A stretch of 14,516 bases of DNA from Anaerolineae bacterium (GCA_016934645.1 JAFGSL010000445.1:1-14516), one strand, 5' to 3'; shown: positions 1 through 6,291, numbered from the stretch's first letter. Translations and numbers: made by a program. The notes: generated from the sequence alone by a model not told the origin.

Positions 1-176
1 TGATCGCCTTGCGCTTTGAACCATTCCAAAACTTCTGGCTCTACTTCTACCGTCACCTGCACTTTAGGCTGCGGCATCCGCCATTGTGCAGTCGCAAAGA
101 ATCCCTCTTCCAAAGGAGGAATATCGGAGGTATCAATCATATCATTGGTCATGGCGTTAAGACGCTCCAAATTCAT
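1..176 (-). CDS. BrnA-like antitoxin, N-terminal part (runs off left edge)
   Basis: Partial gene: 58 codons are readable from an ATG at 176-174 to the window edge, with the C-terminus missing. The N-terminal half is acidic and contains DTSDIPPLEEGFF, followed by VTVEVEPEVLEWFKAQGD. This is the BrnA antitoxin pattern: a linker, then the beta-strand and first helix of a ribbon-helix-helix DNA-binding domain, which usually continues as GYQTRIN. BrnA proteins normally neutralise the RNase toxin BrnT and repress their own operon. Here the gene lies 14 nt after the hicB stop codon and is probably cotranscribed with hicAB. No brnT precedes it, although brnT normally comes first, so it may be an orphan or a third component of the hicAB unit. 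The family call is from the residue pattern only. Confidence 0.7.
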   Translation of the reverse strand, partial: MNLERLNAMTNDMIDTSDIPPLEEGFFATAQWRMPQPKVQVTVEVEPEVLEWFKAQGD

Positions 177-190
177 CAGAAGCAACTCGA

Positions 191-520
191 CTATCCCAAA
201 CTAGCGGCTGCGCGTTCCAATGTTTCTGTCACCCAACGCTCTATGGGTTTGCCTGTTTTTTCAGCCGCAATAACAACTTTACGATGTTGCTCTGGCGATA
301 GCCGCACCGTGAACAGACCCATATAGGGCCGATCTGGTTCTTCATGACGCTCGGCGCAAAAGGCCAAGTAATCCTCTACGGAATCCTCAAACGCCCGACG
401 AAGTTCCTCCACCGTTTCTCCCTGAAAAGTGACCACATCACGGATGTTGATCACTTCACCGTGGAAGAGATTCGCCTCGTCATCAAATTGAATATGCGCG
501 ATATACCCTTTATATTCCAT
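191..520 (-). CDS. hicB: HicB family antitoxin
   Basis: 109 aa. The N-terminal half (MEYKGYIAHIQFDDEANLFHGEV, then RDVVTFQGETVEELRRAFEDSVEDYL, written here in two pieces) is the HicB partial RNase H-like fold, which inhibits the HicA RNase by direct binding. The C-terminal part, RLSPEQHRKVVIAAEKTGK followed by a tryptophan helix, is a ribbon-helix-helix DNA-binding segment, so the protein probably also represses its own operon. The ATG at 520-518 lies inside the end of hicA; the two genes overlap by 11 nt in different frames, the usual arrangement for translationally coupled toxin and antitoxin. The length is normal for the family and no defect is seen. Confidence 0.93.
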   Translation of the reverse strand: MEYKGYIAHIQFDDEANLFHGEVINIRDVVTFQGETVEELRRAFEDSVEDYLAFCAERHEEPDRPYMGLFTVRLSPEQHRKVVIAAEKTGKPIERWVTETLERAAASLG

Positions 521-773
521 CTGGTTGCACTCCTGCCTCGATCAAGAAACGGCGCATTGATACCACAACTCCCTTATCGGTTTCTTTGCGTGGATGTGGA
601 CGGTGAAAAACAGCCCGCACATCATTCAGAGCGATCCGTACTCTTGAGCCTCGCCCTTCGCTGATTTCCGCGCCACAAGCGATCAGCAAACTTTCGATAT
701 CATTCCACAATATGCTGGCGCGAACAGGGTTGTCGAAAATTTCCTGTAATGTTCTGCGATGTTTAGCTCTCAT
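510..773 (-). CDS. hicA: HicA family toxin (predicted mRNA interferase)
   Basis: 87 aa from the ATG at 773-771. An in-frame start farther upstream (863) would overlap the radical SAM gene and add 30 residues without family similarity, so it was not used. HicA toxins are small double-stranded-RNA-binding-fold RNases that cut mRNA and tmRNA independently of the ribosome. The sequence shows the family pattern: LQEIFDNPVRASILWNDIESLL, then GAEISEGRGSRVRI, then VFHRPHPRKETDKGVVVSMRRFL. The catalytic histidine is expected in the HRPHP segment. The ribosome-binding site is weak: the ATG follows a run of eight A residues, which could keep toxin translation low. It lies 46 nt downstream of the radical SAM stop codon on the same strand and may be read from the same transcript or from its own promoter, which I could not identify. 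Confidence 0.92.
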   Translation of the reverse strand: MRAKHRRTLQEIFDNPVRASILWNDIESLLIACGAEISEGRGSRVRIALNDVRAVFHRPHPRKETDKGVVVSMRRFLIEAGVQPDGI

Positions 774-819
774 TTTTTTTGTGCGACCAATTGTGCAATG
801 CGCGATATGGAAATCGCGG

Positions 820-1953
820 CTACGTGGCCCCGCCGGTCTCCAGACTGTAAAACGGATCCTCACCTTTGAAGATACGGTAGCAGTTCATCGGGTTGCGGGC
901 GTTGAGTTCGCCGGTGTGGAAGATCGCGCCCTGCGGGCAGCCGCCCGTGCAGAACCCCTGGTAAATGCAATCGCAGCATGTCTCCAGCGATTGTAGCGGG
1001 ATCGTGCGGCGCTGTCGTAGCATCACCATCGTGGGATGCGTCAGCCATACCTGCTGGAAATCATCATCACCGATAATGCCAAGGTGTAAGTCGCTCAGGT
1101 TGTGGCAGGGGACGATGGTGCCGTCGTGCAACACGGCCAGCTTGCTCCACATGCCACCGCAGCCGCACAGGGTTCCACGACCGGGAAAGCTGGTTTCACC
1201 CCGCGCCAACGCCGCCTCGATGCGCTCGGATTCGCGCGCCAGCGCCAGTGGCCCGGCCGTCGCGCCGATGCGCCCGTCGTAACGCGCCACCAGGTTGGTG
1301 AGTGTTTGCATCGCCTGGCGGCGTTGCGCGGGCGTCAGGAGTACATTATCCTCCTGGCGCTCGACGATGCCACAGGCGTAGGCTTCGTTGGTGCTGAAGC
1401 TCTTCAGGCCCACATCCTGCAACAGCAGGTGCGCGATGTTTTCGAGGTCATCGACGTTGTGTTGGGTGATGGTCACGCGCACCGTCATCGGAAAACCCGC
1501 CTCCACCAGCAACCGCAAACCACGGATGGCGCGGTCGAAGCTATCGGGGCGCGTCTTGTTGTGGATCTCCGCCCGGGAGCCGTCAATCGAAATCTGGATC
1601 GAATCCAGGCGTAGGCGGCGTTTGCCCTGCTCGAATTGCGCCAATACCTTCTCGGTGATGAGCGTGCCGTTGGTCAACAGGCCATAGCGCATCCGGCTAG
1701 CGATGACCTCGTCAATCAACTCGAACAGGTCGGGCCGGGTGAAGACCTCCCCTCCGGTCAACGACACGCGCTGTACGGCGAGATTGCCCAACTCCGCGAA
1801 AAATGCCAGCCAGCGTTCGGTGGGCAGATCGCGCAGCGCCACCATCTCGTCGGCGTAGAAGCAGTACTTGCAGCCCAGGTTACACCGCCCGGTGATCGCA
1901 ATATCTACCGATTTAGGTGCACCCAAGACTTTGGGAAGCGAAACATTGTCCAA
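820..1953 (-). CDS. Radical SAM/SPASM peptide-modifying enzyme, ScmE-like
   Basis: 377 aa from TTG at 1953-1951, 7 nt after GGAG; an adjacent in-frame TTG (1956) is only 4 nt from GGAG and is less likely. The radical SAM cluster motif CNLGCKYC (C24, C28, C31) binds the [4Fe-4S] cluster that cleaves S-adenosylmethionine. TGGE (66-69) is the SAM amino-group motif. The C-terminal SPASM domain has cysteines at about 263, 265, 283, 326, 327, 329, 335, 339 and 358 (GTLCGCGG, VPCHNL, TCCDCIYQGFCTGGC, MNC), enough for two auxiliary clusters. SPASM enzymes usually modify ribosomal peptides or activate partner proteins. The overall pattern (LPTERW, NGTLIT, QISIDGS, RVTITQHNVDDLE, GFSTN-like, GRI-ATAGPLA) recalls ScmE of the SynChlorMet cassette; this is from memory, not alignment. 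Two upstream PqqD-like genes support peptide maturation. The substrate is unknown. Confidence 0.88.
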   Translation of the reverse strand: MDNVSLPKVLGAPKSVDIAITGRCNLGCKYCFYADEMVALRDLPTERWLAFFAELGNLAVQRVSLTGGEVFTRPDLFELIDEVIASRMRYGLLTNGTLITEKVLAQFEQGKRRLRLDSIQISIDGSRAEIHNKTRPDSFDRAIRGLRLLVEAGFPMTVRVTITQHNVDDLENIAHLLLQDVGLKSFSTNEAYACGIVERQEDNVLLTPAQRRQAMQTLTNLVARYDGRIGATAGPLALARESERIEAALARGETSFPGRGTLCGCGGMWSKLAVLHDGTIVPCHNLSDLHLGIIGDDDFQQVWLTHPTMVMLRQRRTIPLQSLETCCDCIYQGFCTGGCPQGAIFHTGELNARNPMNCYRIFKGEDPFYSLETGGAT

Positions 1954-1985
1954 CAATAAACTCCTGAAAACGGATACAAACGAAA

Positions 1986-2222
1986 CTATCCCACAGCGGC
2001 TTTCGGTTCAGGTATTGGTGGCATAGTCGCAATAAGTGCGCGCAAGACCTCATTTACCGACTCGGGTGTTTTGAAGACCGCGGCAACATCTGAGTCAAGA
2101 ACCACTACCAAGCGTTCGCCCTGACTTTGGCCAGCAAATCGATTCTCTCGGCTTTTGCTATAGTCGAAACGGTATTCGGAGCGCAATTCATCGACTGTCA
2201 TTTCTTCAAAGCGCAAACTCAT
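1986..2222 (-). CDS. 78-aa ribbon-helix-helix/antitoxin-like small protein
   Basis: ATG at 2222-2220, only 3 nt after the stop of the upstream PqqD-like gene (TGA CCA ATG), so translation is probably coupled. The start of the radical SAM gene follows about 30 nt later. The N-terminus (MTVDELRSEYRFDYSKSREN) and middle (LVVVLDSDVAAVFKTPESVN, then EVLRALI) match a widespread small-protein pattern often annotated as hypothetical or antitoxin-like: EYDFS, a variable linker, a beta-strand ending in a D-x-DVA motif, then an SVN-x-xLR helix. The strand-helix layout parallels the BrnA-like protein at the left edge. The C-terminal tail is proline-rich (MPPIPEPKAAVG). Its position between the PqqD and radical SAM genes is where a precursor peptide could sit, but there is no leader/core layout and no cysteine. 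Function unknown. Confidence 0.75.
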   Translation of the reverse strand: MSLRFEEMTVDELRSEYRFDYSKSRENRFAGQSQGERLVVVLDSDVAAVFKTPESVNEVLRALIATMPPIPEPKAAVG

Positions 2223-2225
2223 TGG

Positions 2226-2528
2226 TCAAAATTGTACCGCGCCTTGATAGATGCCTACGAACCCCCTGGCGACGAGTTGTTCCATAAACTCGTCTACATC
2301 CCTCGCCACGCTGTCTGCGGGGACGTTGTTACAGCGGCTTACCAGTGCCGTCACTACCGCCGCCTTGTCGTGTGGTTCGCGCAGCGCTTCCCAGATCAAC
2401 AGTCCGGTGGTGTTGATGACCAGCACGGCGTCCGTGTCGGGATTGAACAACAGCGCGCCATCTGGTCCTTCCTCACGGCACGACACGTCGGGATTGACGA
2501 TATAGAGTGTAGCTTCAGTTGTGTTCAT
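2226..2528 (-). CDS. PqqD-like peptide-binding protein (RRE domain), copy 1
   Basis: 100 aa, ATG at 2528-2526 with AAGAGG 6 nt upstream. It shows the PqqD-family layout: NPDVSCREEGPDGALLFNPD (first beta strands), AVLVINTTGLLIWEAL (strand and helix), then a helical C-terminus with VARDVDEFMEQLVARGFVG. PqqD-type proteins are RiPP recognition elements: a winged-helix domain binds the precursor leader peptide and presents it to a radical SAM/SPASM enzyme. The gene lies two genes upstream of such an enzyme in the same transcription unit. It is a full-length stand-alone PqqD (family about 90-100 aa). No precursor peptide was identified, so the partner is inferred from context. Confidence 0.85.
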   Translation of the reverse strand: MNTTEATLYIVNPDVSCREEGPDGALLFNPDTDAVLVINTTGLLIWEALREPHDKAAVVTALVSRCNNVPADSVARDVDEFMEQLVARGFVGIYQGAVQF

Positions 2529-2561
2529 AATTGGCCTCTTGTCAATAAGGTCGTTATTTTC

Positions 2562-2588
2562 GGACAGGATTTACAAGATTTTCAGGAC
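2562..2588. repeat. AGGATTT-type short intergenic repeat
   Basis: On the minus strand this reads as three imperfect 9-nt units: TCCTGAAAA, TCTTGTAAA and TCCTGTCCG. I recall similar TCCTGTAAA-type repeats from intergenic regions of many bacteria, but no search was run. It lies between the two pqqD-like genes, and its first TCCTGA supplies the last codon (Ser) and the TGA stop of the upstream gene. Confidence 0.6.
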
Positions 2589-2869
2589 TTTTCTTGCACT
2601 GGTTCGACGATGCCGAGTTGTTCCATTTGCCCTAGAATGACGCGCGCATCCTCCAGAATCACCTCGAAGGGCTGCTGGTAATCCTTCGCTATCGCCGCCG
2701 CGACTGTTTCCAGCGGGGTTTCGCCATCCAGGCGGTTGACCAGGTCGCGCGCGGTGGCATTTAACTCCACCAGGCGCAAATCCTCGCAGTGCAGCGCCAG
2801 CGAGCGCTCGCCGAAATCTTCGATGGCGACGACGGGGTTTAGACGATAAATTGGCACAGTATTTGACAT
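2582..2869 (-). CDS. PqqD-like peptide-binding protein (RRE domain), copy 2, first gene of the unit
   Basis: 95 aa from the ATG at 2869-2867; an in-frame TTG nine bases upstream is possible. Recognisable PqqD pattern: YRLNPVVAIEDFGERSLALH, then LVELNATARDLVNRLDGETP, then a helical C-terminus (EDARVILGQMEQLGIVEPV). Expected role as for the downstream copy: binding a precursor or partner peptide for the radical SAM enzyme. The two copies differ clearly in sequence (YRLNPVVAIE against YIVNPDVSCR), so this is not a recent tandem duplication and they may bind different partners. It is the first gene after a strong promoter, with a short leader of about 37 nt. The 3' end runs into a short dispersed-type repeat that supplies the stop codon. 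Confidence 0.83.
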   Translation of the reverse strand: MSNTVPIYRLNPVVAIEDFGERSLALHCEDLRLVELNATARDLVNRLDGETPLETVAAAIAKDYQQPFEVILEDARVILGQMEQLGIVEPVQEKS

Positions 2870-2896
2870 TGAACTCAACCCAACCCGTTAGAATTC

Positions 2897-2950
2897 CAAC
2901 CCTCTACCCACGATTATACATTTACTGGGCGTAAGTCAAGCCTCTACCCA
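2897..2950 (-). repeat. 14-nt direct repeat flanking the promoter (candidate operator pair)
   Basis: Two direct copies of TGGGTAGAGG followed by C or G and then TTG, at 2950-2937 and 2910-2897 (13 of 14 positions identical). They are 40 nt apart, close to four helical turns. The first abuts and overlaps the -35 box; the second covers the predicted transcription start. This is the geometry of a two-site operator. The binding protein is unknown; the 78-aa, HicB or BrnA-like proteins downstream are possible DNA binders. Confidence 0.55.
2913..2939 (-). promoter_or_regulatory. Sigma-70-type promoter of the pqqD-like/radical SAM unit
   Basis: On the minus strand: TTGACT (2939-2934), a 15-nt spacer, then a perfect TATAAT (2918-2913). 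The spacer is 2 nt shorter than ideal, which often goes with activator dependence. Predicted transcription start is near 2906, about 37 nt before the first ATG. Confidence 0.7.
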
Positions 2951-2980
2951 GCATTGGAGGAACAAATGACGGGCGGCCAT

Positions 2981-3811
2981 TCAAACTTTCGCCAGCGATG
3001 CATACAAATCAGGCCGCCGATCTCCCACCGTGTCTAACTCAAACGTTCCTGGACGCAGTACGATGCGTTTCTGGCGCGCCTGCTCCGGTTCGATCTCTGC
3101 GTAGCAGATCTTCTCGCCGTCACCTGCCTCTGCCAGCACATTCCCGCCTGGATCGGTGATCTGGCTGTGACCGAAGAACCAGAATCCACTTTCCTCCCCG
3201 CAGCGGTTGCAGGCGAGCAAGAACACGCGGTTCTCCAGCGCACGCGTGCGGGTAACGAACTGCGGCGCGTTCTGTGATCCATCAGGCCAGTTGGTGGGCA
3301 GCGCGATGATGTCCGCGCCCGCCAGGGCCAACACGCGCGTAGCCTCCGGGAAGCGCAAATCGTAGCAAATGGCGATGCCTACGCGCCCGATGGCGGTTTC
3401 CCACACGCGGAATCCGCTATCGCCCGGTGTTGTGAAGCGATCCACTCCTAGCAGCGGCAGGTGGGCCTTGCGGTAAACGCCCACCACGCCCTCTGGTCCG
3501 ATGAGCGCGGCGCTGTTATAGACAATAGCTTCATCGTCGCCGCGTTCCAGAAGTCCTACCACGGCGTAAGCACCGGTCTCGCGGCAGGCAGTGACCAGCG
3601 CATCCGTCGTTGGGCCGGGGATGGTCTCTGCAACTGCGTAGCCAGCCTCTAACGTCGCAAAGCCGTAGCCGGAGACCGCGCATTCTGGGAAGACCACCAA
3701 CCGCGCGCTATGTCCCACCGCCTCGCGGAACAGTACCAGGATGCGCGCCAAGTTCGCTCCGTTTTGCCCCAGCTTGGGGTTCATCTGCGCGACGGCGATT
3801 TTTACGGGCAT
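2981..3811 (-). CDS. Carbon-nitrogen hydrolase (nitrilase superfamily amidohydrolase)
   Basis: 276 aa from the ATG at 3811-3809, with GGAGG 7 nt upstream; the in-frame extension to 3880 reads through an inverted repeat and was rejected. The enzyme should be a cytosolic amidase that hydrolyses a C-N amide bond through a Glu-Lys-Cys triad. All three residues are visible: E43 in VVFPECAVSGY, K115 in VYRKAHLP and C149 in GIAICYDLRFPE. The start MPVKIAVAQMNPKLG and the length are normal for the single-domain nitrilase fold. The C-terminus YASLAKV is complete. Substrate cannot be assigned: omega-amidase-like, carbamoylase-like and deaminated-glutathione amidase-like members all share these motifs. 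It lies downstream of tmk on the same strand, separated by an 89-nt gap that holds a stem-loop. Confidence 0.9.
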   Translation of the reverse strand: MPVKIAVAQMNPKLGQNGANLARILVLFREAVGHSARLVVFPECAVSGYGFATLEAGYAVAETIPGPTTDALVTACRETGAYAVVGLLERGDDEAIVYNSAALIGPEGVVGVYRKAHLPLLGVDRFTTPGDSGFRVWETAIGRVGIAICYDLRFPEATRVLALAGADIIALPTNWPDGSQNAPQFVTRTRALENRVFLLACNRCGEESGFWFFGHSQITDPGGNVLAEAGDGEKICYAEIEPEQARQKRIVLRPGTFELDTVGDRRPDLYASLAKV

Positions 3812-3835
3812 TATGTTTCCTCCGGGGGTATCAAT

Positions 3836-3904
3836 GTAAGGGCGAGGCATCCCTGCGGTGATTCTGGGTTGACAAGGCACATTGTGGGGATGCCTCGCCC
3901 CTAC
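3836..3904. repeat. 18-bp inverted repeat (GGGCGAGGCATCCC type)
   Basis: The arms at 3836-3853 and 3887-3904 are inverted copies with 17 of 18 positions paired, around a 33-nt loop. The core is GGGCGAGGCATCCC and its complement. The tmk stop codon (3903-3901) lies inside the right arm. The shape suggests a dispersed palindromic element. In the tmk-hydrolase transcript it would form a stable stem-loop ahead of the hydrolase ribosome-binding site and could alter expression of the downstream gene or protect the upstream mRNA. Confidence 0.75.
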
Positions 3905-4542
3905 GCGTGATAATTCGCGGTTAAATACTCCGCCAGTATCGTGCGCAAAGCTTGCTGCACGTCTTCCGGCGGGCAGTTGGCGTCGATGATTCGCCAGCGC
4001 GATGGCTCGGCGGCGACCAGTTCCAGATAACCCGCTCGCACGCGCTCGTGGAAGGCTAGCGCCTCACGATCGAGGCGATTCATCTCCTCCCCGCTGTGTG
4101 TGCGGCGTTGCAGCCCCACTTCTGGCGACACATCCAGATACAGGGTTAAATCAGGGATGAGGCCCTGCACGGCAAAATCCGTGATCATACGCAGCGCCGT
4201 CAACGGCAGACCGCGTCCATAGCCCTGATATGCGTAAGTGCTGTCGAAGTAGCGGTCGCACAGCACGATCCGCCCGGCAGCCAGTGCCGGGCGGATAACC
4301 TCCGCTACGTGCTGCGCGCGCGATGCGGAGTAGAGCAGAATTTCGGCCTGGAACGCCATTTCAGTGTGGGAGCAGTCGTGCAGTACATCGCGGATGGCCT
4401 CGCCGATGCGCGTACCACCTGGCTCCCGCGTCATCAGCAGCGGGTAGCCTTGCGCAGTTAGCCACTTAGCCAGCAAGCGTGCCTGTGTTGTCTTGCCGCT
4501 GCCGTCCGGCCCCTCCAGTGTGATAAATAGCCCTGTCGTCAT
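3901..4542 (-). CDS. tmk: Thymidylate kinase
   Basis: 213 aa, ATG at 4542-4540. It phosphorylates dTMP to dTDP with ATP, the step that commits dTMP to dTTP synthesis. The P-loop GPDGSGKTT is at residues 11-19, TREPGGT at 38-44 binds the substrate/P-loop side, and DRYFDSTYAYQG at 96-107 is the dTMP kinase DRY signature with the Tyr/Gln nucleobase contacts. The LID region RRTHSGEEMNRLDRE follows at about 146-160. Length is normal. The last codons (Ala-stop) come from an inverted-repeat arm, so the natural C-terminus may have been slightly altered there. It is separated from the upstream R3H ATPase by 120 nt with a folded element. In E. coli tmk follows mltG; here mltG is nearby but on the other strand. 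Confidence 0.97.
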   Translation of the reverse strand: MTTGLFITLEGPDGSGKTTQARLLAKWLTAQGYPLLMTREPGGTRIGEAIRDVLHDCSHTEMAFQAEILLYSASRAQHVAEVIRPALAAGRIVLCDRYFDSTYAYQGYGRGLPLTALRMITDFAVQGLIPDLTLYLDVSPEVGLQRRTHSGEEMNRLDREALAFHERVRAGYLELVAAEPSRWRIIDANCPPEDVQQALRTILAEYLTANYHA

Positions 4543-4560
4543 CTCGTTGTGCCTCTTTTT

Positions 4561-4626
4561 GCTTCGCGCGGATCGCCAGATCCGCGCTGCGTGCCAGAGG
4601 CGGGGAACTGGCGTTCCCCTCGAAGC
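4561..4626. repeat. Double-hairpin element with complementary loops
   Basis: Two near-perfect hairpins lie in the tmk/R3H gap: a 9-bp stem GCGCGGATC (4566-4574 with 4579-4587) and a 7-bp stem GGGGAAC (4602-4608 with 4613-4619). Their 4-nt loops are GCCA and TGGC, which are reverse complements. A 5-bp outer stem GCTTC/GAAGC (4561-4565 with 4622-4626) can close both into a three-way junction. On the minus-strand transcript no U-run follows, so it is not a simple terminator. It may be a REP-like palindromic repeat or a structured RNA segment. Confidence 0.65.
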
Positions 4627-4662
4627 GAGTATGGTAAGACCTTCATCCTGTCGAAAGATCCT

Positions 4663-6270
4663 TTAGTTGTCGCGGTAGACGCGCACGCTGCGGTACGGCT
4701 CTTTGCCGTGTGAACGCGATGTGAGATTGGCCTTCTCCGCCATCTCGTGTTGGTAGCGACGCACGAACGAATTTTGCGGCGCGAGATCTACGGCTTGTTC
4801 CTCACCCCCCAGTACCTTTTGGATTGCGCTTTCTGTTTCCTGCATCGCTAGGTTGAAAGGGTCGGTCTCTTCTTCCGAAAGCTGGAAGAGATCGGTCAAG
4901 AATGCTTCCATCTGCGCGCTGGTACTTGCTCGCAACGCGTAGACCGGTACGTTGCGGCTCTCGGCATCGAGGACAATGTGGGGGCGCTTGCGATAATACT
5001 GCTTGGAGGTGACCAGCACGTGCGCCTCGCCCAGGTTATCGACGATGCGTACCGGCACACGGAGCACCTGCGCAGCACGCATCAGCCGGTTGCGAGCTAC
5101 GCCGAAGGGGTAGATGCGTTTCTCCTTCAGTTTGCGGCGGCTGACTATAGCTCTGGCTTTCTCGTTATAAAAGGACGGTGGAGCCTGTTCTCTGTCTTCG
5201 TCGTTCTGCCCCTCCATCCAATCGATTTGCTCCATACGCACCTCACCGTCGTTGTCCCGGTAGCGCAGCACCTCGGGCCGGGGACGGCCACGCAGCAGCG
5301 CATCGACGGCCTGGGCCACGTCATCGCGCACCAGCACACGCTGGCGATCCTGGATTTCGACCAACACATCAAATGTGGGCGGTGCGCGGCGTTCGAGCAC
5401 CGTCTTCTGCGTTCCGCGGCGGCGTGCTTCCTCGTCGGAGAGCGTGACGCTTTCGATGCCACCGACCAGGTCGGAGAGGGTGGGGTTCAGCAACAGGTTT
5501 TCGAGCGTGTTGCCATGCGCCGTAGCGATCAGTTGCACACCACGCTCGGCGATTGTGCGCGCAGCCATGGCCTCCAACTCGCGCCCGATCTCGTCAATGA
5601 CGATGACCTCCGGGTTGTGGTTCTCCACCGCCTCGATCATCACCTCGTGCTGCAGGCTCGGCAGTGCCACCTGCATCCGCCGCGCGCGGCCAATCGCCGG
5701 GTGTGGGATATCGCCATCCCCCGCGATCTCGTTGGACGTATCCACGATGACGACGCGCTTCGTCTCCGCGAGTACACGGGCGGCCTCGCGCAACATCGTC
5801 GTCTTGCCCACGCCGGGCCGGCCAAGCAACAGGATGCTGTTGCCGGAGGCAATCAGGTCATCGATGATGGCAATCGTCCCGAAGACCGCGCGTCCCACCC
5901 GGCAGGTGAGGCCCACCACGTCCCCCTTGCGGTTACGGATCGCGGAGATGCGGTGCAGCGTGCGTGCGATGCCGGCGCGATTGTCTGCGTCAAAGTCACC
6001 TACACGCTCGACGACACCGTCGATGTCTTCACGGGTCACCTCGGATTCCAACAACACGACCTCCTTGTCGGTATAGCGCGCCGTTGGAACCCGGCCCAGA
6101 TCAAGAATCACCTCTAACAAATCGTCCCGCCGCCCATTTTTCTCCAACACGCTCTGGATCTCACGCGGCAGCACGTTCATCAATGCGTCCAAATCATCTA
6201 CAATCAGTTGTGTCGCTTTTGTCATAGTCTCTTGTGTATCTTCTAGTAAAGTCAGAGTTTCCTCTGCCAT
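4663..6270 (-). CDS. SpoIIIAA/Ycf45-type AAA ATPase with C-terminal R3H domain
   Basis: 535 aa from the ATG at 6270-6268. A second in-frame ATG at codon 16 (6225) is also plausible, because MTKATQLIVDDLDALMNVLP fits the way homologues begin. After a helical N-terminus comes a secretion-ATPase-like P-loop domain: Walker A GRPGVGKTTM (150-159), a VVIVDTSNEIAGDGDIPH block, Walker B VIVIDEIGRE (222-231) and IATAHGN (248-254). The middle (about 320-470) is charged and variable, with a predicted RNase-H-like or helical segment. The C-terminus (about 503-535, FVRRYQHEMAEKANLTSRSHG) is an R3H domain, which binds single-stranded nucleic acid. This architecture is known from cyanobacteria, chloroplasts (Ycf45) and Chloroflexota; the cellular role is not established. 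It is divergent from alaS across a 175-nt regulatory region. Confidence 0.9.
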   Translation of the reverse strand: MAEETLTLLEDTQETMTKATQLIVDDLDALMNVLPREIQSVLEKNGRRDDLLEVILDLGRVPTARYTDKEVVLLESEVTREDIDGVVERVGDFDADNRAGIARTLHRISAIRNRKGDVVGLTCRVGRAVFGTIAIIDDLIASGNSILLLGRPGVGKTTMLREAARVLAETKRVVIVDTSNEIAGDGDIPHPAIGRARRMQVALPSLQHEVMIEAVENHNPEVIVIDEIGRELEAMAARTIAERGVQLIATAHGNTLENLLLNPTLSDLVGGIESVTLSDEEARRRGTQKTVLERRAPPTFDVLVEIQDRQRVLVRDDVAQAVDALLRGRPRPEVLRYRDNDGEVRMEQIDWMEGQNDEDREQAPPSFYNEKARAIVSRRKLKEKRIYPFGVARNRLMRAAQVLRVPVRIVDNLGEAHVLVTSKQYYRKRPHIVLDAESRNVPVYALRASTSAQMEAFLTDLFQLSEEETDPFNLAMQETESAIQKVLGGEEQAVDLAPQNSFVRRYQHEMAEKANLTSRSHGKEPYRSVRVYRDN

Positions 6271-6274
6271 TGTG

Positions 6275-6283
6275 ATTGTACCA
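6275..6283 (-). promoter_or_regulatory. Possible extended -10 promoter for the R3H ATPase gene
   Basis: On the minus strand TGGTACAAT fits the extended -10 pattern TGn-TATAAT with one mismatch. No good -35 box is present 16-18 nt upstream. The predicted transcription start falls on the ATG at 6270, so the mRNA would be leaderless, or translation would begin at codon 16. Weak call. Confidence 0.35.
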
Positions 6284-6291
6284 CATCCGTA

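Noticed and set aside
1102..1614. Plus-strand open frame of 170 codons
   Set aside because: It is antisense to the radical SAM gene; shadow composition and no independent support.
3812..3880. N-terminal extension of the C-N hydrolase
   Set aside because: The extension is translated from the inverted repeat; MPVKIAVAQMNPKLG with an upstream GGAGG is the normal family start.
4978..6117. Long plus-strand open frame (379 codons)
   Set aside because: It is antisense to the R3H ATPase, whose Walker and R3H motifs are intact; the product has a low-complexity His/Arg/Asp composition typical of a shadow frame and no recognisable domain.
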